Assembly: GCA_021234155.1 (NCBI GenBank) | Contig: JAJEKV010000034.1 | Span: 1,860,001 to 1,924,000 of the forward strand | Direction of reading: 5' to 3' | Length of the DNA: 64,000 nt | Source of the DNA: Isoetes taiwanensis | Lineage: Eukaryota; Streptophyta; Lycopodiopsida; Isoetales; Isoetaceae | In this document: one piece after another, positions 34,430 to 45,302 of the stretch | Position numbering within the stretch: the first letter of the stretch is position 1 | Layout of the letters: each line of letters opens with the position of its first letter | The notes under the pieces: model-generated | Told to the model about the DNA's origin: nothing | What the model saw: only the letters and a program-made list of their open reading frames with translations | Database searches by the model: none | Position numbers and translations under genes: made by a program

Positions 34430-35269
34430 TTGCTATATTATAAAAACAAATTGTGTGTACCAAAATCTTACGCAAGTTAGAAAGCTTATTTTGAATGATA
34501 CACAAATAGTCCCATAGCGGGGCATGCGAGGGTTCATGAAGACATATTTCAAGATTAGAAGCGATTATTATTGGCCCGGCATGAAGAAGGAAATAGCAAG
34601 ATATATTAGGGAGTGCGGATATGCCCGGCAGACAAAAGCGGAACAGCTCAGGATTCAGTGCCTTGGAACCATTGCCCGTGCCAAATGCTAAGTGGGAGGT
34701 GATAAGTATGGATTTTATTCACAGGACTCCCAAGAACGACAAGGGGCAAAGATGCCTTGATGGTGGTAGTAGATAAGTTGTCAAAGATGGCACACTTTGT
34801 GCCGTCTTGGGGACAACGGATCTGACATTAGACCTGACCAACCTATTTGTTAAGGAGATTTTTAGGCTCCATGGCATGCCAAGGGAGATAATCTGGGATA
34901 GAGACTCAAGTTTATGAGTGCCTTTTGGCGGGACCTATTCACCACCATCCGGCGAAGCTTTTCGATGAGCCGCGGCATATCATCCCCAAGCGGATGGTCG
35001 GGCCGGAGAGGACCAACGGGGATCATCGAAGATATGTTAAGAAGCTATGTATGGAACAAGCAATCCAAGTGGGATGATTTCATCTACCTAGTAGAGTTTG
35101 CCTACAACAACACAAGCGGGAGTCATCGCGGATGAGTCCTTTTATGATTAATTACGGGTTATCGGTGTCTTACCCCGGATACTTGGCACAACCACATGTC
35201 CAAGGTGGAAGTCTCCCCCAGATGCTTTCGAAATGCAAGACTTGGTGGAGGAAGTGAGAGGATATCTCC
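34430..35269 (+). pseudogene. Chromovirus integrase core
   Basis: The N-terminal zinc-finger region is YYWPGMKKEIARYIRECGYA (34568-34630). Core pieces are [16 protein letters not shown] (34696), LFVKEIFRLHGMPREI (34843) and EDMLRSYVWNKQSKWDDFIY (35025-35085), then VEFAYNN. The expected SAYHPQTDGQ motif is present only in scrambled form at about 34970-35000. Confidence 0.8.
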
Positions 35270-35833
35270 TTGCGGCAAGAAGCGGCCGAAAAAAGCATCG
35301 CCGACAAGCATAGGACGGTAAGAGAATTTGAAGTGGGAGACAAAGTGTGGTTGAAGATCAAAGTCAAGCAGGCCAAGCTCCGCATCGGCAATTGCAAGAA
35401 GCTTGCTCCAAGATGGGCTGGACCCTTCAGAATAGAGAAGAGAGTAGGTAACCAATCCTACAAGTTGGACTTGCCAGCACATCTCAAGATACATAAGGTT
35501 TTCCACGTAAGTTTGCTAAAGAGGCACACCCCAAACCCCGAGGAAATATTGGAGACAAATGAGTTTTTAGAAATGACGGACGAGCATATTGAAATCGTTC
35601 CGGAAGTCCTTCTTAATAGATCTTATAAGAAGACAAGAAGGTCAAAATTCCTCCAATACCTTGTGAAGTGGAAGCACTTACCAGTGGAAGACGCTACATG
35701 GGTACTTGAGTCAGATCTTAAGAAACAGTACCCCGACTTTATGGAGCAAAGCAAGGGTCAGCTCGTCACCGAAGTAGTCGACATCAGCAACCAAGAAATC
35801 GGCTCAGGCATGTCGATTTGGGTTTGCATTTAA
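35270..35833 (+). CDS. Chromovirus integrase C-terminus with GPY/F module and chromodomain
   Basis: This 187-codon stretch is open. It holds the integrase C-terminal module (DKVWLKIKV, LAPRWAGPFRIEKRVG, HKVFHVSLLKRH; residues about 25-83). The chromodomain (residues about 120-160) has QYLVKWKHLPVEDATWV and an acidic helix SDLKKQYPDFMEQ. The aromatic residues that hold a methyl-lysine are partly kept. Being the C-terminal end of Pol, it has no start codon of its own; the printed ATG is internal. Confidence 0.85.
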   Translation: MRQEAAEKSIADKHRTVREFEVGDKVWLKIKVKQAKLRIGNCKKLAPRWAGPFRIEKRVGNQSYKLDLPAHLKIHKVFHVSLLKRHTPNPEEILETNEFLEMTDEHIEIVPEVLLNRSYKKTRRSKFLQYLVKWKHLPVEDATWVLESDLKKQYPDFMEQSKGQLVTEVVDISNQEIGSGMSIWVCI

Positions 35834-36680
35834 GCATGTGTAGCTAAGGCTAATCTACGCATGCAGCCTATGCTAGGCATGGGTTGCATGCGTTGTTACC
35901 GATGATGAGACCACTACGGTGCTCTCTAGGGCGTGGTGTAATGTCAATGTAGGCATGACCAGCGTTTCCGCTTTGTTTGAGTGGAAGGTAGATTAGAAGT
36001 CTACTTACGTTCCCGCGGAAGTAGAGCGACCTCGAAGAAAGGAGGTCATTGAGAGATGCATTGATAGGAAAAGCACCTTTAGCCCCATATATGCTTTGAT
36101 AGGAGGAATCTATCCTTCCACCCCATATATACGGAAGGATATCCTCCACGCTGGGCAACTAGAGGTGTAGGCATGAGTGGCATATAGGCATATAGGCGCT
36201 ATCTTTTCGGCCAGGATGGGAGAAACATAATCTTCCTATGCCGAAGAGATATGCCTTGCATCCATATAATTGTAATTAATGGGTGGTTCCCTTACAACCA
36301 ACCCTTATAATAATAATTAAATATATACTAACGTGGCGTACATCCCGGCAGCAACTAGAAGGACCCGAGCGGCGAGGAGGGTAGCGCTACAAGAACTCTA
36401 CAACATAATTTTGCCATAATGTGTTGTGAGGAGGCGACGGGAAGTTTTTTTTTTAGTTAAAACCTTAAAGCTATAATTGACGTTAATATTGTAATAGTCG
36501 ATAATGAAGTAGAGGACGGAAGAGCCTCTCACCATAGTACAATTACAGTAAACTATAAATATTACTTGAGGTGACTAATATAATATGGATATGTAAGTGT
36601 CGTAATTGCAGGATATGCAGGTACCCAAGGTGGGGAGACGCGTGATGCTGAGGGGCGACATCAAGTCAAAGTGGGGAGAA
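35834..36680 (+). other. Chromovirus 3' untranslated part and polypurine tract
   Basis: About 850 bases follow the pol stop and hold no recognised coding. AAAGTGGGGAGAA at 36668-36680 touches the 3' LTR and is the polypurine tract. Confidence 0.75.
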
Positions 36681-38275
36681 TGTGGCGTTCCAAAGCATAA
36701 TATAAGCCCTAATCATTATATTATATTGCCGCCACACGCATACATGTCACAAGTGACATGTACTTGAGAGTAGGACAACGTTGCACCTAGGAGCTAAAGG
36801 TTGCACCTAGGGGGCAACCTTGGATGTTGGGTATGTAATTAAACATACACAACAAAAGGTTCCTTGTTCATCCATTTCCAAATGGCTTAAAGCCATTTGC
36901 CCATGTGGATGCCCTAACCTAGATAGGGTCTATATAAGGGCTAAAACCCTAGACCCTAGCTCTCCTTTCACCTTGCCAATTAGGGTTTTCTAGAGCTTCC
37001 TTTCCTCTTTTCGCATTTAGAGCTTTCTGGGCCAATTCGCCAAGGTAAGGCTTCGAAATCGCGTGCCAGTTCAGAAAGTCGGATTTGCTGTGACAAAGTT
37101 CTTTGAGTAGCATTTGTCTTTGACAAGATCGGGGAGCATGGGCCTTCCAAGGATCGAGGAGCAAGCCAAGGAGCAGGTATCTAGTTGTTACGTTGTGCAA
37201 AACCAGTCTTTAGGCATGGCAATATGTTAGGGTTAGTATGTTAGATCATCTCGAAGCCTTGTAGATCCCTAGATCCGAGACTCTAACGAATGAACCTAAC
37301 ATTGGATGTTAAGTAGGTAGATTGATATGATTCTCTATCTACGTTACGTGATATTGTATGTATTCTACTCTGTGATCTCCTTGTTGTGGGAAGGGGGGTA
37401 GAGACCTAAAGGCTGTGTAGAAGATGCTCCTAGCATAGCACCTTAGTTCCCACATAAATGCGCCCGTGCCGCGGGGAGCCCACCCGGTGGGTGAAGGGGC
37501 AAGGCGGTTGATAAGGAGGAACTTGTCCCATCGCGGACCGACCCCTCTGGTAGTAAAGCCTATCGGGGTCTTTGGCGGCTAGGCTTAATGGCTTGCCAAC
37601 TGCGTGAGGGCAAGGCATGAGCTCGACACTGTGGGGTGGTGGATATGACCTTCCGGTGAGTTCAAGTCGAATAAGGGCGGTGGCCCTCTAGCGCTGCGAT
37701 GAGCATGGATACCTCTGAGGAGGAGGCAGCTCTCTTCCCCTCCTCATCGGGGTTGGGGAGATGCAACCCAGCAGTAGTAGCCCCTCTGGCTACTCACCCG
37801 GCAGGCTACGGCCAAGTCCCAACACTTTTCAGCCTATTCTGCAAAGTGTGCACGGGAGGGGCGGATGGAGTGGACTACCCTAAGCCATGTTCTATGCCAG
37901 CCAAATCCATTGCCATGAATTCTGTCTGCAATGAACTCTGGAGGCCTAGCCGTCAGTCATCCCCCTTGAGTCTGAGCCCTGGGTAGGACCTTCCCTTTGT
38001 ATTATTGCTATGAAGGTATTGCTGATTCTGTGATGTTGCTATTGTTATGGTGATTATGTTGCATATTATTAGTTGTGCTCACGTTTGGTTGTTACGCTTC
38101 CGCAGATAGGTCGATCCGATGGAAGACGGATGAATGACACATCCACTCTTCCCTTGCTGGCTCTGCCCCCATGGGAGTGGAGTCAGGTGGATGGCCCCTG
38201 TCAGGCAGCTGCCAGGGGGAATGCTCCTCCTTCGAGTACGATGCGGGCATCGTATCAGGAGTAGGGGACGTCACA
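36681..38275 (+). repeat. 3' LTR of the chromovirus
   Basis: It starts TGTGGCGTTCC and ends GACGTCACA, followed by ATAGC. It is collinear with 24888-26484, with many small differences. Confidence 0.9.
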
Positions 38276-38280
38276 ATAGC

Positions 38281-39202
38281 CACCCACAATAACTAGTAAG
38301 CTAGCATATATTTTATCTTTCCTACACAAGCATCTACGTGTTTTTCACAGCAAAATGGCATTGTACAAATTTGGCAAATCATCACCTGGAATAGCACGCA
38401 GATAAGTTCCAAGATGTCTATGCTCTAAGAACGGCTCTCCTTGGACTTCTCTGCCTTGCAAAAAAACCACAATGGCAACAATATGTAAAAATGGCAATCA
38501 CAACAAGATGGCACTGTACAAATCCTGCAAATCATACACTGGCAGAGTCTTGGTACATCATGACGATGAGACAGCCTATCCAAATACATAGCTCAATACA
38601 GAACAAAACTCTCGGGCTACAGGGAGACAATGTGGCGAAATCGGATCAAACAAATATAAAAATAATGGAGATGGGCATTGGCCACGGATCGAGAAAATCA
38701 GGAAATCGCGCACCAATTCGCCATAGCCTCCTTCGAGAAAGAAGCCCGGTTAGCCGGTTTCCACATTGCCTGACCAGCAACATAATTGACCGCCAGTTTA
38801 CAGCCAATAACGGGTTTTTAGCAGTCATTGGCATATTCCAGGCATATACTGGCATATACCTGAAATATGCCATAAACCCCACATAAACAAGGGTTTGCCC
38901 CCTTAGGGGCAACCCAAAAACTACATGTGGACCTTTTAGGTTTTATTAAGAACCACATGTCTATTTTAGAAAAAGCAACACTCGAAAACCACATCTACTT
39001 CTAAAAAACAACATGTAGACACACATGTAATTCCTACGTGTAGATAATTTTGACAAAACTCTACGTGTAGACTTTTAACAAAAAAAACTACATGTATAAA
39101 AATTTGGCTAAAAACTACACGTCATTTCTAGCAAAATCGGACAAAAAACAACACGTAGTTTTTTGATGTTGTTTTTTAGTAAAAACCACACTAAAAAACA
39201 AC
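38281..39202. repeat. CACTA right part: repeat remnants and subterminal array
   Basis: 38281-38640 continues the repeats of 22280-24882 past the chromovirus. About 38640-38912 ends in CAAGGGTTTGCCCCC, an inverted match to 59106 (GGGGCAAACCCTTG). From 38913 the array of ACATGT motifs and CTACGTGTAG-type units faces the right TIR. Confidence 0.6.
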
Positions 39203-39234
39203 ATGTGGACCCAGTATTGGGGTGGTTGTGTATC

Positions 39235-40488
39235 AATCCATCCCTTCTCAAGATAGATCGTCCGCGATCGTCCAAGATACGCTCAATTTCAGTCCATCCC
39301 TTCTCAAGAAGGATCTTCCCTGGTCATCACCAGTCTGAAAGTTTTATAATCCCTGCAAAACTCCAGAAGGGTTACGGATATCCGCGTACTTCCACAGTAC
39401 GATATATCCCTTGTACCTCCGTGGTACATTATTATCTTTCGTACCTCCGCGGTACTACTTGATTGTATCGCCACCACGATACAGTGTATCTCCAAGATAC
39501 AGATGTAACTTTGTCAAGCCAATTGTGTTGCAATCACAATTACTAATCTTCCAAGAAGTTACATCTTATGCTCTCTTGTTCAAGCCGATTGTGCTGCAGA
39601 CACAACCACTAATCTACCAAGAGGCATTCCCTATCTAGTATACCATGTTCAGATCGGCTACGTTGCAATCGTAGTCACTAATCTACCATGGGTATACACA
39701 ATAAAAGTATGTATTCTTTATTCCAAATAAAGAAATTCAACTTAGGAACTTTACCCATAAGCCTGTCCCATATGAAACAATTTGAGATTCCGCATCCAAA
39801 TTTTACGTCCATATCCTTGACAGCTTCTACGTAAAGTGTCCTCCCCAATGCTTAACACTAAGCAAACCTGCAAATAAGGTCAAGTGTTAATATAGATGAC
39901 TTCCCAAGTCAAATATTTATATAATTGACTCCCACGGCCAATCAGTCTCTCAGATCACCACGATCTGACTCCGCAATCCCAAGCAGGATGCTTTTGCGGT
40001 TCTCCATACTCAGGCTTAAAGGCTGGAATTTACACAGGCTCAAATGACCAAGATGAACCTCTAGAAATGGCAAGAGGTTATGGCGGGTAGTTTGGCTATT
40101 ATGACAAAGCAGAGCTCAATGTTTTGCAGCAGTTGTTTACTTGTCTCCATGACAAGCTATTTGTCTCCATGACAACTCGTCTCCACAATAAACTACTTGT
40201 CACCATGACAAGCTTTACCCACAACAACGTAGCAGTCACCCTTATTATTCCATAATCCCCAAAGGATCATAGAAGTTTCCCCAATAATCCGAACTCGTTC
40301 ACAACAAGTCGGTCCATATACTTCGAGCATTCTCCACGAAAGCACTGAGTTTTCTTTTCTCTGCTACTGATGCTCCAGCTTCTCTTGTAGCAATAGTCGC
40401 CAAATCCACCTCAGTTCCACGAGTGATCCCATTGCCCATGGTTCCCAAAATTCCCAAAAGAATCGCAAACCTCCGCTCTGATACCACT
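39235..40488 (-). other. Internal region of the TRIM-like element
   Basis: It is non-coding. The minus strand has a purine tract at the LTR border (AGAAGGGATGGAT, 39247-39235) and the primer-binding site at 40486-40475. About three diverged copies of a 65-bp unit (CAAGCCGATTGTGCTGC and ACCACTAATCTACCAAG type) lie at 39515-39700, and TTGTC.CCATGACAAG palindromes lie at 40140-40215. Confidence 0.7.
40475..40486 (-). promoter_or_regulatory. Primer-binding site of the TRIM-like element
   Basis: On the minus strand this reads TGGTATCAGAGC, the full initiator tRNA-Met complement, two bases from the LTR. Confidence 0.85.
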
Positions 40489-41254
40489 TGATACAATTCA
40501 TGTATATTTGGGAAGCTGTAGCAACACAGAATCATAGAACCGTAATGAAATAATAGAACACCGGACTAAAGAAACTTTATTCATGCACAATTGATATGGC
40601 AGCACCATTAACCACCCAACCGGATCCACTGGGTTATGGCAAAACACAAGTACTGTGGCAAATACAAAGCTCTAGCATTTGGCTTATTAGCCTTCCAGAA
40701 TAATCTAGCTACTCCAAGTAGCCACAGTTCAGAAAACAATTACAAATCTGTAAAGTCGCTGTAGCAGCAATCTGTGACCCCCTGTCACCTTTTCGGCCAT
40801 TACTCCCTCATACGGATGAATTACGGAATGTGTCGCCCCAATTCGGAAACTAGACTCCGAGCCGGTTCCAAGAGGTAAAGTTCGCTTTAATCGAAGCTCT
40901 GGTTGCGGAGATATGTCCAACTGAAGTTTCGGTTCTATTTATAGATCTCTCTGGACTTTAGCCTTTTTTAGCAGGCAGTTGCCTTTTTCTCAAAATATCT
41001 CCTTGCCTTTAATTAGATTATATGACTTGTCATATGGGACATTATCTATGATCTTTTTTTCAACTAATAATCATCCCAATGATAGTGCCTCGACCCCTTC
41101 CATAAATATCAATGGTTCTTCACACCCACATGCTATGTTATCCTACGCCCCTTTATATTATTAGGTGACCTTAGGAATAACATTTACATAGTATTTGCCA
41201 TAATTCCAATAACCCATTCGTCGTGGACCACTCCCCCGTGCTTGCTCCATATCA
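40489..41254 (-). repeat. 5' LTR of the TRIM-like element
   Basis: 766 bp from TGATACAATTC to GCTCCATATCA, followed by the GCATG target duplication. It has a block of about 41 bp near 40603-40643 not found in the other LTR. Confidence 0.87.
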
Positions 41255-41259
41255 GCATG

Positions 41260-42690
41260 GCCAAGTTATATTACACAACTTGCCAACCTTAAGATGGAAC
41301 CATTTCCACATGGCCCCATCCTATTGGGCAACCCACGATACGGATGCACCCTAGTGGAGCCACGTGGCACGACATGGCAACCCTAACCTATTTATGACCT
41401 AACCCTAACACTAAGCCACTTTTGGCTCCTACCACCTTGGAACCCTATTTTGCACGAAACTCCATTTCAAGAATCATTTGTTCTAGTATAGCACGGATCA
41501 GCAGCCCCAAGACCGTGATTACGTTAGGAGCGGGCGCTACATCGAATTGCTTGCAAGCCATGGAGACCCCAGGAGCAGGTGGAAGTTCCTTTGGATCAGG
41601 TATTTGGAGTTGTTTCCTAGGTAGATCGTCTGGAAGCTAGGACACCAGATGAGCTAGTATCTTGTATTTCTAGTAGAGCCCTCCTAGAACTCTCAGTTCG
41701 GATCTTGAACCCTAATCAATGAACTCTAACTGTAAGTTAGATGCATGTGATTAGAATTAGATGTTATCTCATTATTTATCATGTTATACGGATATATGAT
41801 GTTGGTTGATCATGTTTGCACCTCTGTATTGGTAAGGGGGGTAGAGATCTAGTGGCCATGTTTAGATGACCCTTTAGTTCCTATTATATGCGGCCTGTGC
41901 ATAGAGCCCACAAGGCTATGGAGGCTATAAAAGCGAGCTCGGCTTATAGCTGGTCATGACTTCGAGAGGGCTGGGTATGAGTCCGACACTTCCTGGGTCG
42001 ATGGTCTCACCCTGACACTCATGAGTTGTAGGTGTTGGCCTAGCTCTTGTTTTGGGGAGTTCAGTCGGATAAGGACATGTGTTGCCACGATCATCTAGCA
42101 GCCTATCAAGCCATTGTCTTCTGGGAAGGGGAGATGCAACCCTTCCTACCTCATCGGACAGGGGAGATGTAACTCGGAGTAGCCTCGTTGGGTGATACTA
42201 AGAGATTACGTCTCTGGCAGGTTACAGTCGTGATAGAGTCTGATTTAGCCCATCTGCATAATATGCACAGGAGGAGCGAATGGAGTGGTCAACTCTAGCC
42301 ATTGTATATAGCCAGCCCTACCATTATTATATCTCGGTCTGTTCTATCACCCTAGCCGTCAATCTACTCTGCCCACGAGTCTGAGCCTAGGTAGGAGCTT
42401 ATGTATTTTACGATATGTTGATGTCTATGATGGATCTATAGATGGATGGATGTGCTACCCTTCGTGGTAGTTGTTTATGTTATATTGTTGTCAGTGCTGA
42501 TGTTGTAGTATGCTTCTGCTGTTATAGGAGCGCATATGGGACGTGCACGCAGGACACCTCCGTGTCTCCCTACTCGCGTCCTGGTCATCCCAGGATGGGG
42601 GCGAATGGAGGGCCCATATAGCAGACGATGCTGGATGGGGGATTTTCCATAGAGTATACGGCGGGGCGTCATATACTAGGGGGGAGCATC
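41260..42690 (+). repeat. Diverged chromovirus-type LTR remnant
   Basis: It shares the architecture and short blocks of the LTR at 24888: AAGGGGGGTAGAGA.CTA near 41833, TTAGTTCC and ATGCGGCC.GTGCA.AG near 41875, GGGGAGATGCAAC near 42128, GTGCACAGGAGGGGCG-like sequence near 42266 and CCTAGCCGTC near 42350. It ends near GGGGCGTCATA (about 42664). No pol lies next to it, so it is a solo or truncated LTR of a related family. The TRIM-like element is inserted at its left side. Confidence 0.6.
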
Positions 42691-43925
42691 ACAGTATGTG
42701 ACAAGATGGTATGTGATATGGGGTAGAAGCAACTGAAGAGCAGAGACACAAGTTTGCTTTGCTCTATAAGTGCCGAAAGTCTCAATACTAGGAAACATCT
42801 TGGCAAGCTCTGGTCCATCAAGTAGATGTAGTTTGTATTTGAGGAAACAGAGCCGCTCCTAATCACAACTGATTGAGGGATAGAAACACAAGTAGGAAGA
42901 GAGACACAAATTTAATGTCCAAGAATAATAGAATAGGCAAGATGCATACCCAATCCATTAGCAATAGCAATCATAAAATCTAAAATTTGTAGTTCAAGTG
43001 GGAAATCCTCCAACACAAACAAACCAACAAGGCATGCGTAATGCATCACTGCATCAGACTTACTTGGCCAAAATCTTAGAGAATCTATAGACCTAGTATA
43101 GAAGATACTGTCCGCAAAGAGAATCAATACCATATTCCACAAGCCTGTCAACTTTTTACATCAACATGTTTTTTTGCTTCTTTCTTATATTTGAAGTAAA
43201 CCATTGTGCATCTCGTTGTTTGAAGGACTTACGCCCTTTTTCCAATGCTATAATGTTAAGGGAAAATTCGTTAAGAGGACGATGGGTTTGAGCATCTTGA
43301 GGCACATCTAATGATCTAACAACTATAACGTTGATTCATCTTTCGGCGGTGAAAATTATTTTTGTAATTTCTATGGCAATATGGCCTATGGTTATTGCCT
43401 TTTGGGCCCCTCAAAATTCCAAGGTTCACCAGAAAACCGTAATCTCTAAGTTAATGAAGGTCTACCTACTGCATTCTTGGAAGAGGGGGAGGGGGAAGCG
43501 GGGGATGCTAGGATATGGTCGAACGCTGGTGTGGCTAAGGCTGTTCTATGAGAATTTGTCTATTACATGCAGTGAGACTCGGGGTATGGGAGCTGTTGAA
43601 AGGTTAACTCTCATCGTAGAAGCCATAACAGTTCCTTTGATGAACTCATCAGATATCTTCTTGAGCCATTTGTTTTGTCTGTAAAGCAGATTCGTGATAT
43701 GCTAGAGGCAAATATTTTGGCTTTCTTACCTTGAAGCAAATTCTATTATTGGCATCGTGCTTGCTTTCAAGCTTTGAACGAATATGTAGCAAAATAAGAG
43801 GGGGTTCCAGGGGATTTGATATGGATGTAAAAAATAACAATTCCTGAAACCATCGTCTATATATCCCTAAAACAATTGAATGGGTTGTTATAAAAACAAA
43901 CATAGATTCAAGATAAAAAATAATC
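42691..43925. other. Stretch without supported features
   Basis: A minus-strand frame at 42912-43151 (LEDFPLELQILDFMIAIANG) is faintly like the DUF4283 region of plant LINE ORF1, too weak to call. Nothing else was recognised. Confidence 0.35.
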
Positions 43926-43928
43926 ACA

Positions 43929-44140
43929 TTAGCTCACTGGGTATATTGGTTAAAGTAGTCTTATTAGGACATTGAGTTATTTTGGTAGAGGTTCGAGCCC
44001 CCGTATTTCATATGTCAAAATCATAAGTGCCTCCAATCATAAATGACTATAAGAGAAACGAGAGGTGCTCAGGCCCCAACATACGATCTGGGTCTTAGGA
44101 TCGACGAATCCGACGACTGTAGTCCAAGGTGCACCTCGTT
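43929..44140 (+). mobile_element. tRNA-derived SINE
   Basis: RNA polymerase III promoter boxes are spaced as in a tRNA: A box TAGCTCACTGGG at 43930-43941 and B box GGTTCGAGCCC at 43990-44000. The tRNA-like head cannot fold a full cloverleaf with an acceptor stem and is followed by unrelated sequence to about 44140, as in plant SINEs. The 3' end is not sharply defined. Confidence 0.65.
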
Positions 44141-44186
44141 TAGAATGTGTAGCAAAATGATATTTACTACAGGTTATTTCTATACT

Positions 44187-44480
44187 GAATTGAGGTCATC
44201 AAAGATGCTGTGGCATGAATGAGAAATGCCAATGAATGAGAAATGCCAATTTGATGTAGAAACATTCCTTCTGAATTGAGGTCATCAAAGATGCCGTGGC
44301 ATGAATGAGAAATGCCAATGAATGAGAAATGCCAATTTGATGTAGAAACAATCCGAAGGAAATGCCAATTTGATGTAGAAACATTCCTTCTGAATTGAGG
44401 TCATCAAAGATGCCGTGGCATGAATGAGAAATGCCAATGAATGAGAAATGCCAATTTGATGTAGAAACAATCCGAAGGAA
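44187..44480. repeat. Tandem repeat of three complex units
   Basis: Units start at 44187, 44273 and 44392 with GAATTGAGGTCATCAAAGATG and contain GAATGAGAAATGCCAA twice, TTTGATGTAGAAACA, and end CATTCCTTCT or ATCCGAAGGAAAT. Unit length varies between about 86 and 119 bp because a part-unit is added in copy 2. Confidence 0.85.
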
Positions 44481-45021
44481 ATATGTGATGCAAGCTGAGC
44501 ATGCATGACTCTAATACGAATATGGATCCATATTTTGCATACAAAATAGTTGGAGGTAGTCGTCGATGTAGCCTATTTTTTATCCTTCTTCATGCCAATA
44601 GGAAGTCGAATGATAGTTTTTGAACGGAATCACAATAAACTGTAAACTTGAGATTGTTCAATATTGATACCTAACACTTTTCATATAATTATATGTAGTG
44701 CGGTGCAGTGGTTTCCTCATCATTGATCTCATGTTCTTAGTAGCATATGATTAGGAAAAGACCTTTCAAGCCACAAGAAAATATTTTTTCCTCGATTTAT
44801 TATCCATTTTAGGAAGGTTATTGACATGTGACAATAAAAGCAATGGACCCTCATTGGCAATGAACATTTGAGGTGCAATGATAATCATACATAATGCCCA
44901 AAAAGAAAAGATGGAATGCAAGCAAAACTGATATCTGTATCACCTACATTTCATGAGATGAAGACATAGATTACTGTAGTGTAGAGCAAGATATATATAG
45001 ATTTTGCCGAATCGTTCACAA

Positions 45022-45052
<31 letters not shown>

Positions 45053-45302
45053 AAAAGATATACGAATAATGGATTTCTCATTGAAGAACGGTCGTTCCAT
45101 TCTTTCCTCCACGAATCAAAGAAGCATAGAATGCAAGGCATATAGCATCTACTATTTCCTCGTAGTTATCATTTCTAAAGTAAAGTATATAACAATAGCC
45201 AAAAGTTATTGCACAAGAATTACAAGTTTTGGAAGTGATATTATCTCCAGTTAACAAAACGTTCACATAAAACTTTTGTACTATCAAATTTGATTCAAAT
45301 TT
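44481..45302. other. Non-coding stretch with a 26-base T run
   Basis: T26 at 45022-45047 could be the tail of a minus-strand retroposon, but no body is recognised. Nothing else was seen. Confidence 0.4.

Larger units (their letters stand above)
24888..38275 (+). mobile_element. Ty3/gypsy chromovirus with a long leader and extra ORFs
   Basis: The LTRs run TGTGACGTTCC to CGTCACA in type and are about 1.6 kb long. ATAGC at 24883-24887 and 38276-38280 is a perfect 5-bp target duplication. Domain order is gag, protease, RT, RNase H, integrase, chromodomain, which is the chromovirus arrangement of Ty3/gypsy. The internal part is about 10.2 kb, longer than usual, because about 4.5 kb lies between the 5' LTR and gag. 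It is broken by many small frame slips, often at CNG or CG sites. Chromovirus integrases use the chromodomain to target heterochromatin. Confidence 0.95.
751..39229. mobile_element. CACTA-type (EnSpm) DNA transposon, 38.5 kb, carrying gene fragments and nested elements
   Basis: The left end reads CACTACCACCCCAATTCTGG; the right end, reverse-complemented, reads CACAACCACCCCAATACTGG. The imperfect terminal inverted repeats span about 27 bp (751-777 and 39203-39229). TAT at 748-750 and 39230-39232 is a 3-bp target duplication, the CACTA hallmark, and removing the element heals the LTR end of its host retrotransposon. Subterminal arrays with ACATGT and long T runs face inward at both ends (778-1560 and 38913-39202). 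Without the copia and gypsy insertions it is about 19.8 kb. I see no TNP2/Transposase_21-type transposase, so it is probably non-autonomous. Gene fragments inside (unrecognised exon, LRR, EEP nuclease, helicase) all lie on the minus strand, which suggests gene capture. The structure is seen; the capture is inferred. Confidence 0.8.
28..41254 (-). mobile_element. Short non-autonomous LTR retrotransposon (TRIM-like), split by a nested CACTA element
   Basis: Two copies of one LTR lie at 28-750 (plus its last two bases at 39233-39234) and 40489-41254. Both start TGATAC and end ATATCA. The flanking bases GCATG at 23-27 and 41255-41259 are a perfect 5-bp target duplication. A primer-binding site complementary to initiator tRNA-Met (reverse complement of GCTCTGATACCA, 40475-40486) lies beside the right LTR, so the element runs on the minus strand. 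Its own internal part is only about 1.25 kb (39235-40488) and has no recognisable gag or pol, as expected of TRIM-type elements moved in trans. The other 38.5 kb is a later insertion. Boundaries are read directly; the TRIM label is inferred from size and lack of coding. Confidence 0.85.

Noticed and set aside
753-41254. One giant 41-kb LTR retrotransposon with captured genes
   Set aside because: The TIRs and TAT duplication at 748-750/39230-39232 and the healed LTR end show that 751-39229 is a separate DNA transposon inserted in a short element.
42912-43151. DUF4283/LINE ORF1 fragment on the minus strand
   Set aside because: Only a short run (PLELQ...AIANGLG) resembles the family; no zinc knuckle or neighbouring LINE sequence supports it.
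43930-44003. Functional tRNA gene
   Set aside because: Pol III boxes fit, but there is no acceptor stem or credible anticodon arm and the similarity runs into non-tRNA sequence; a SINE is the better reading.
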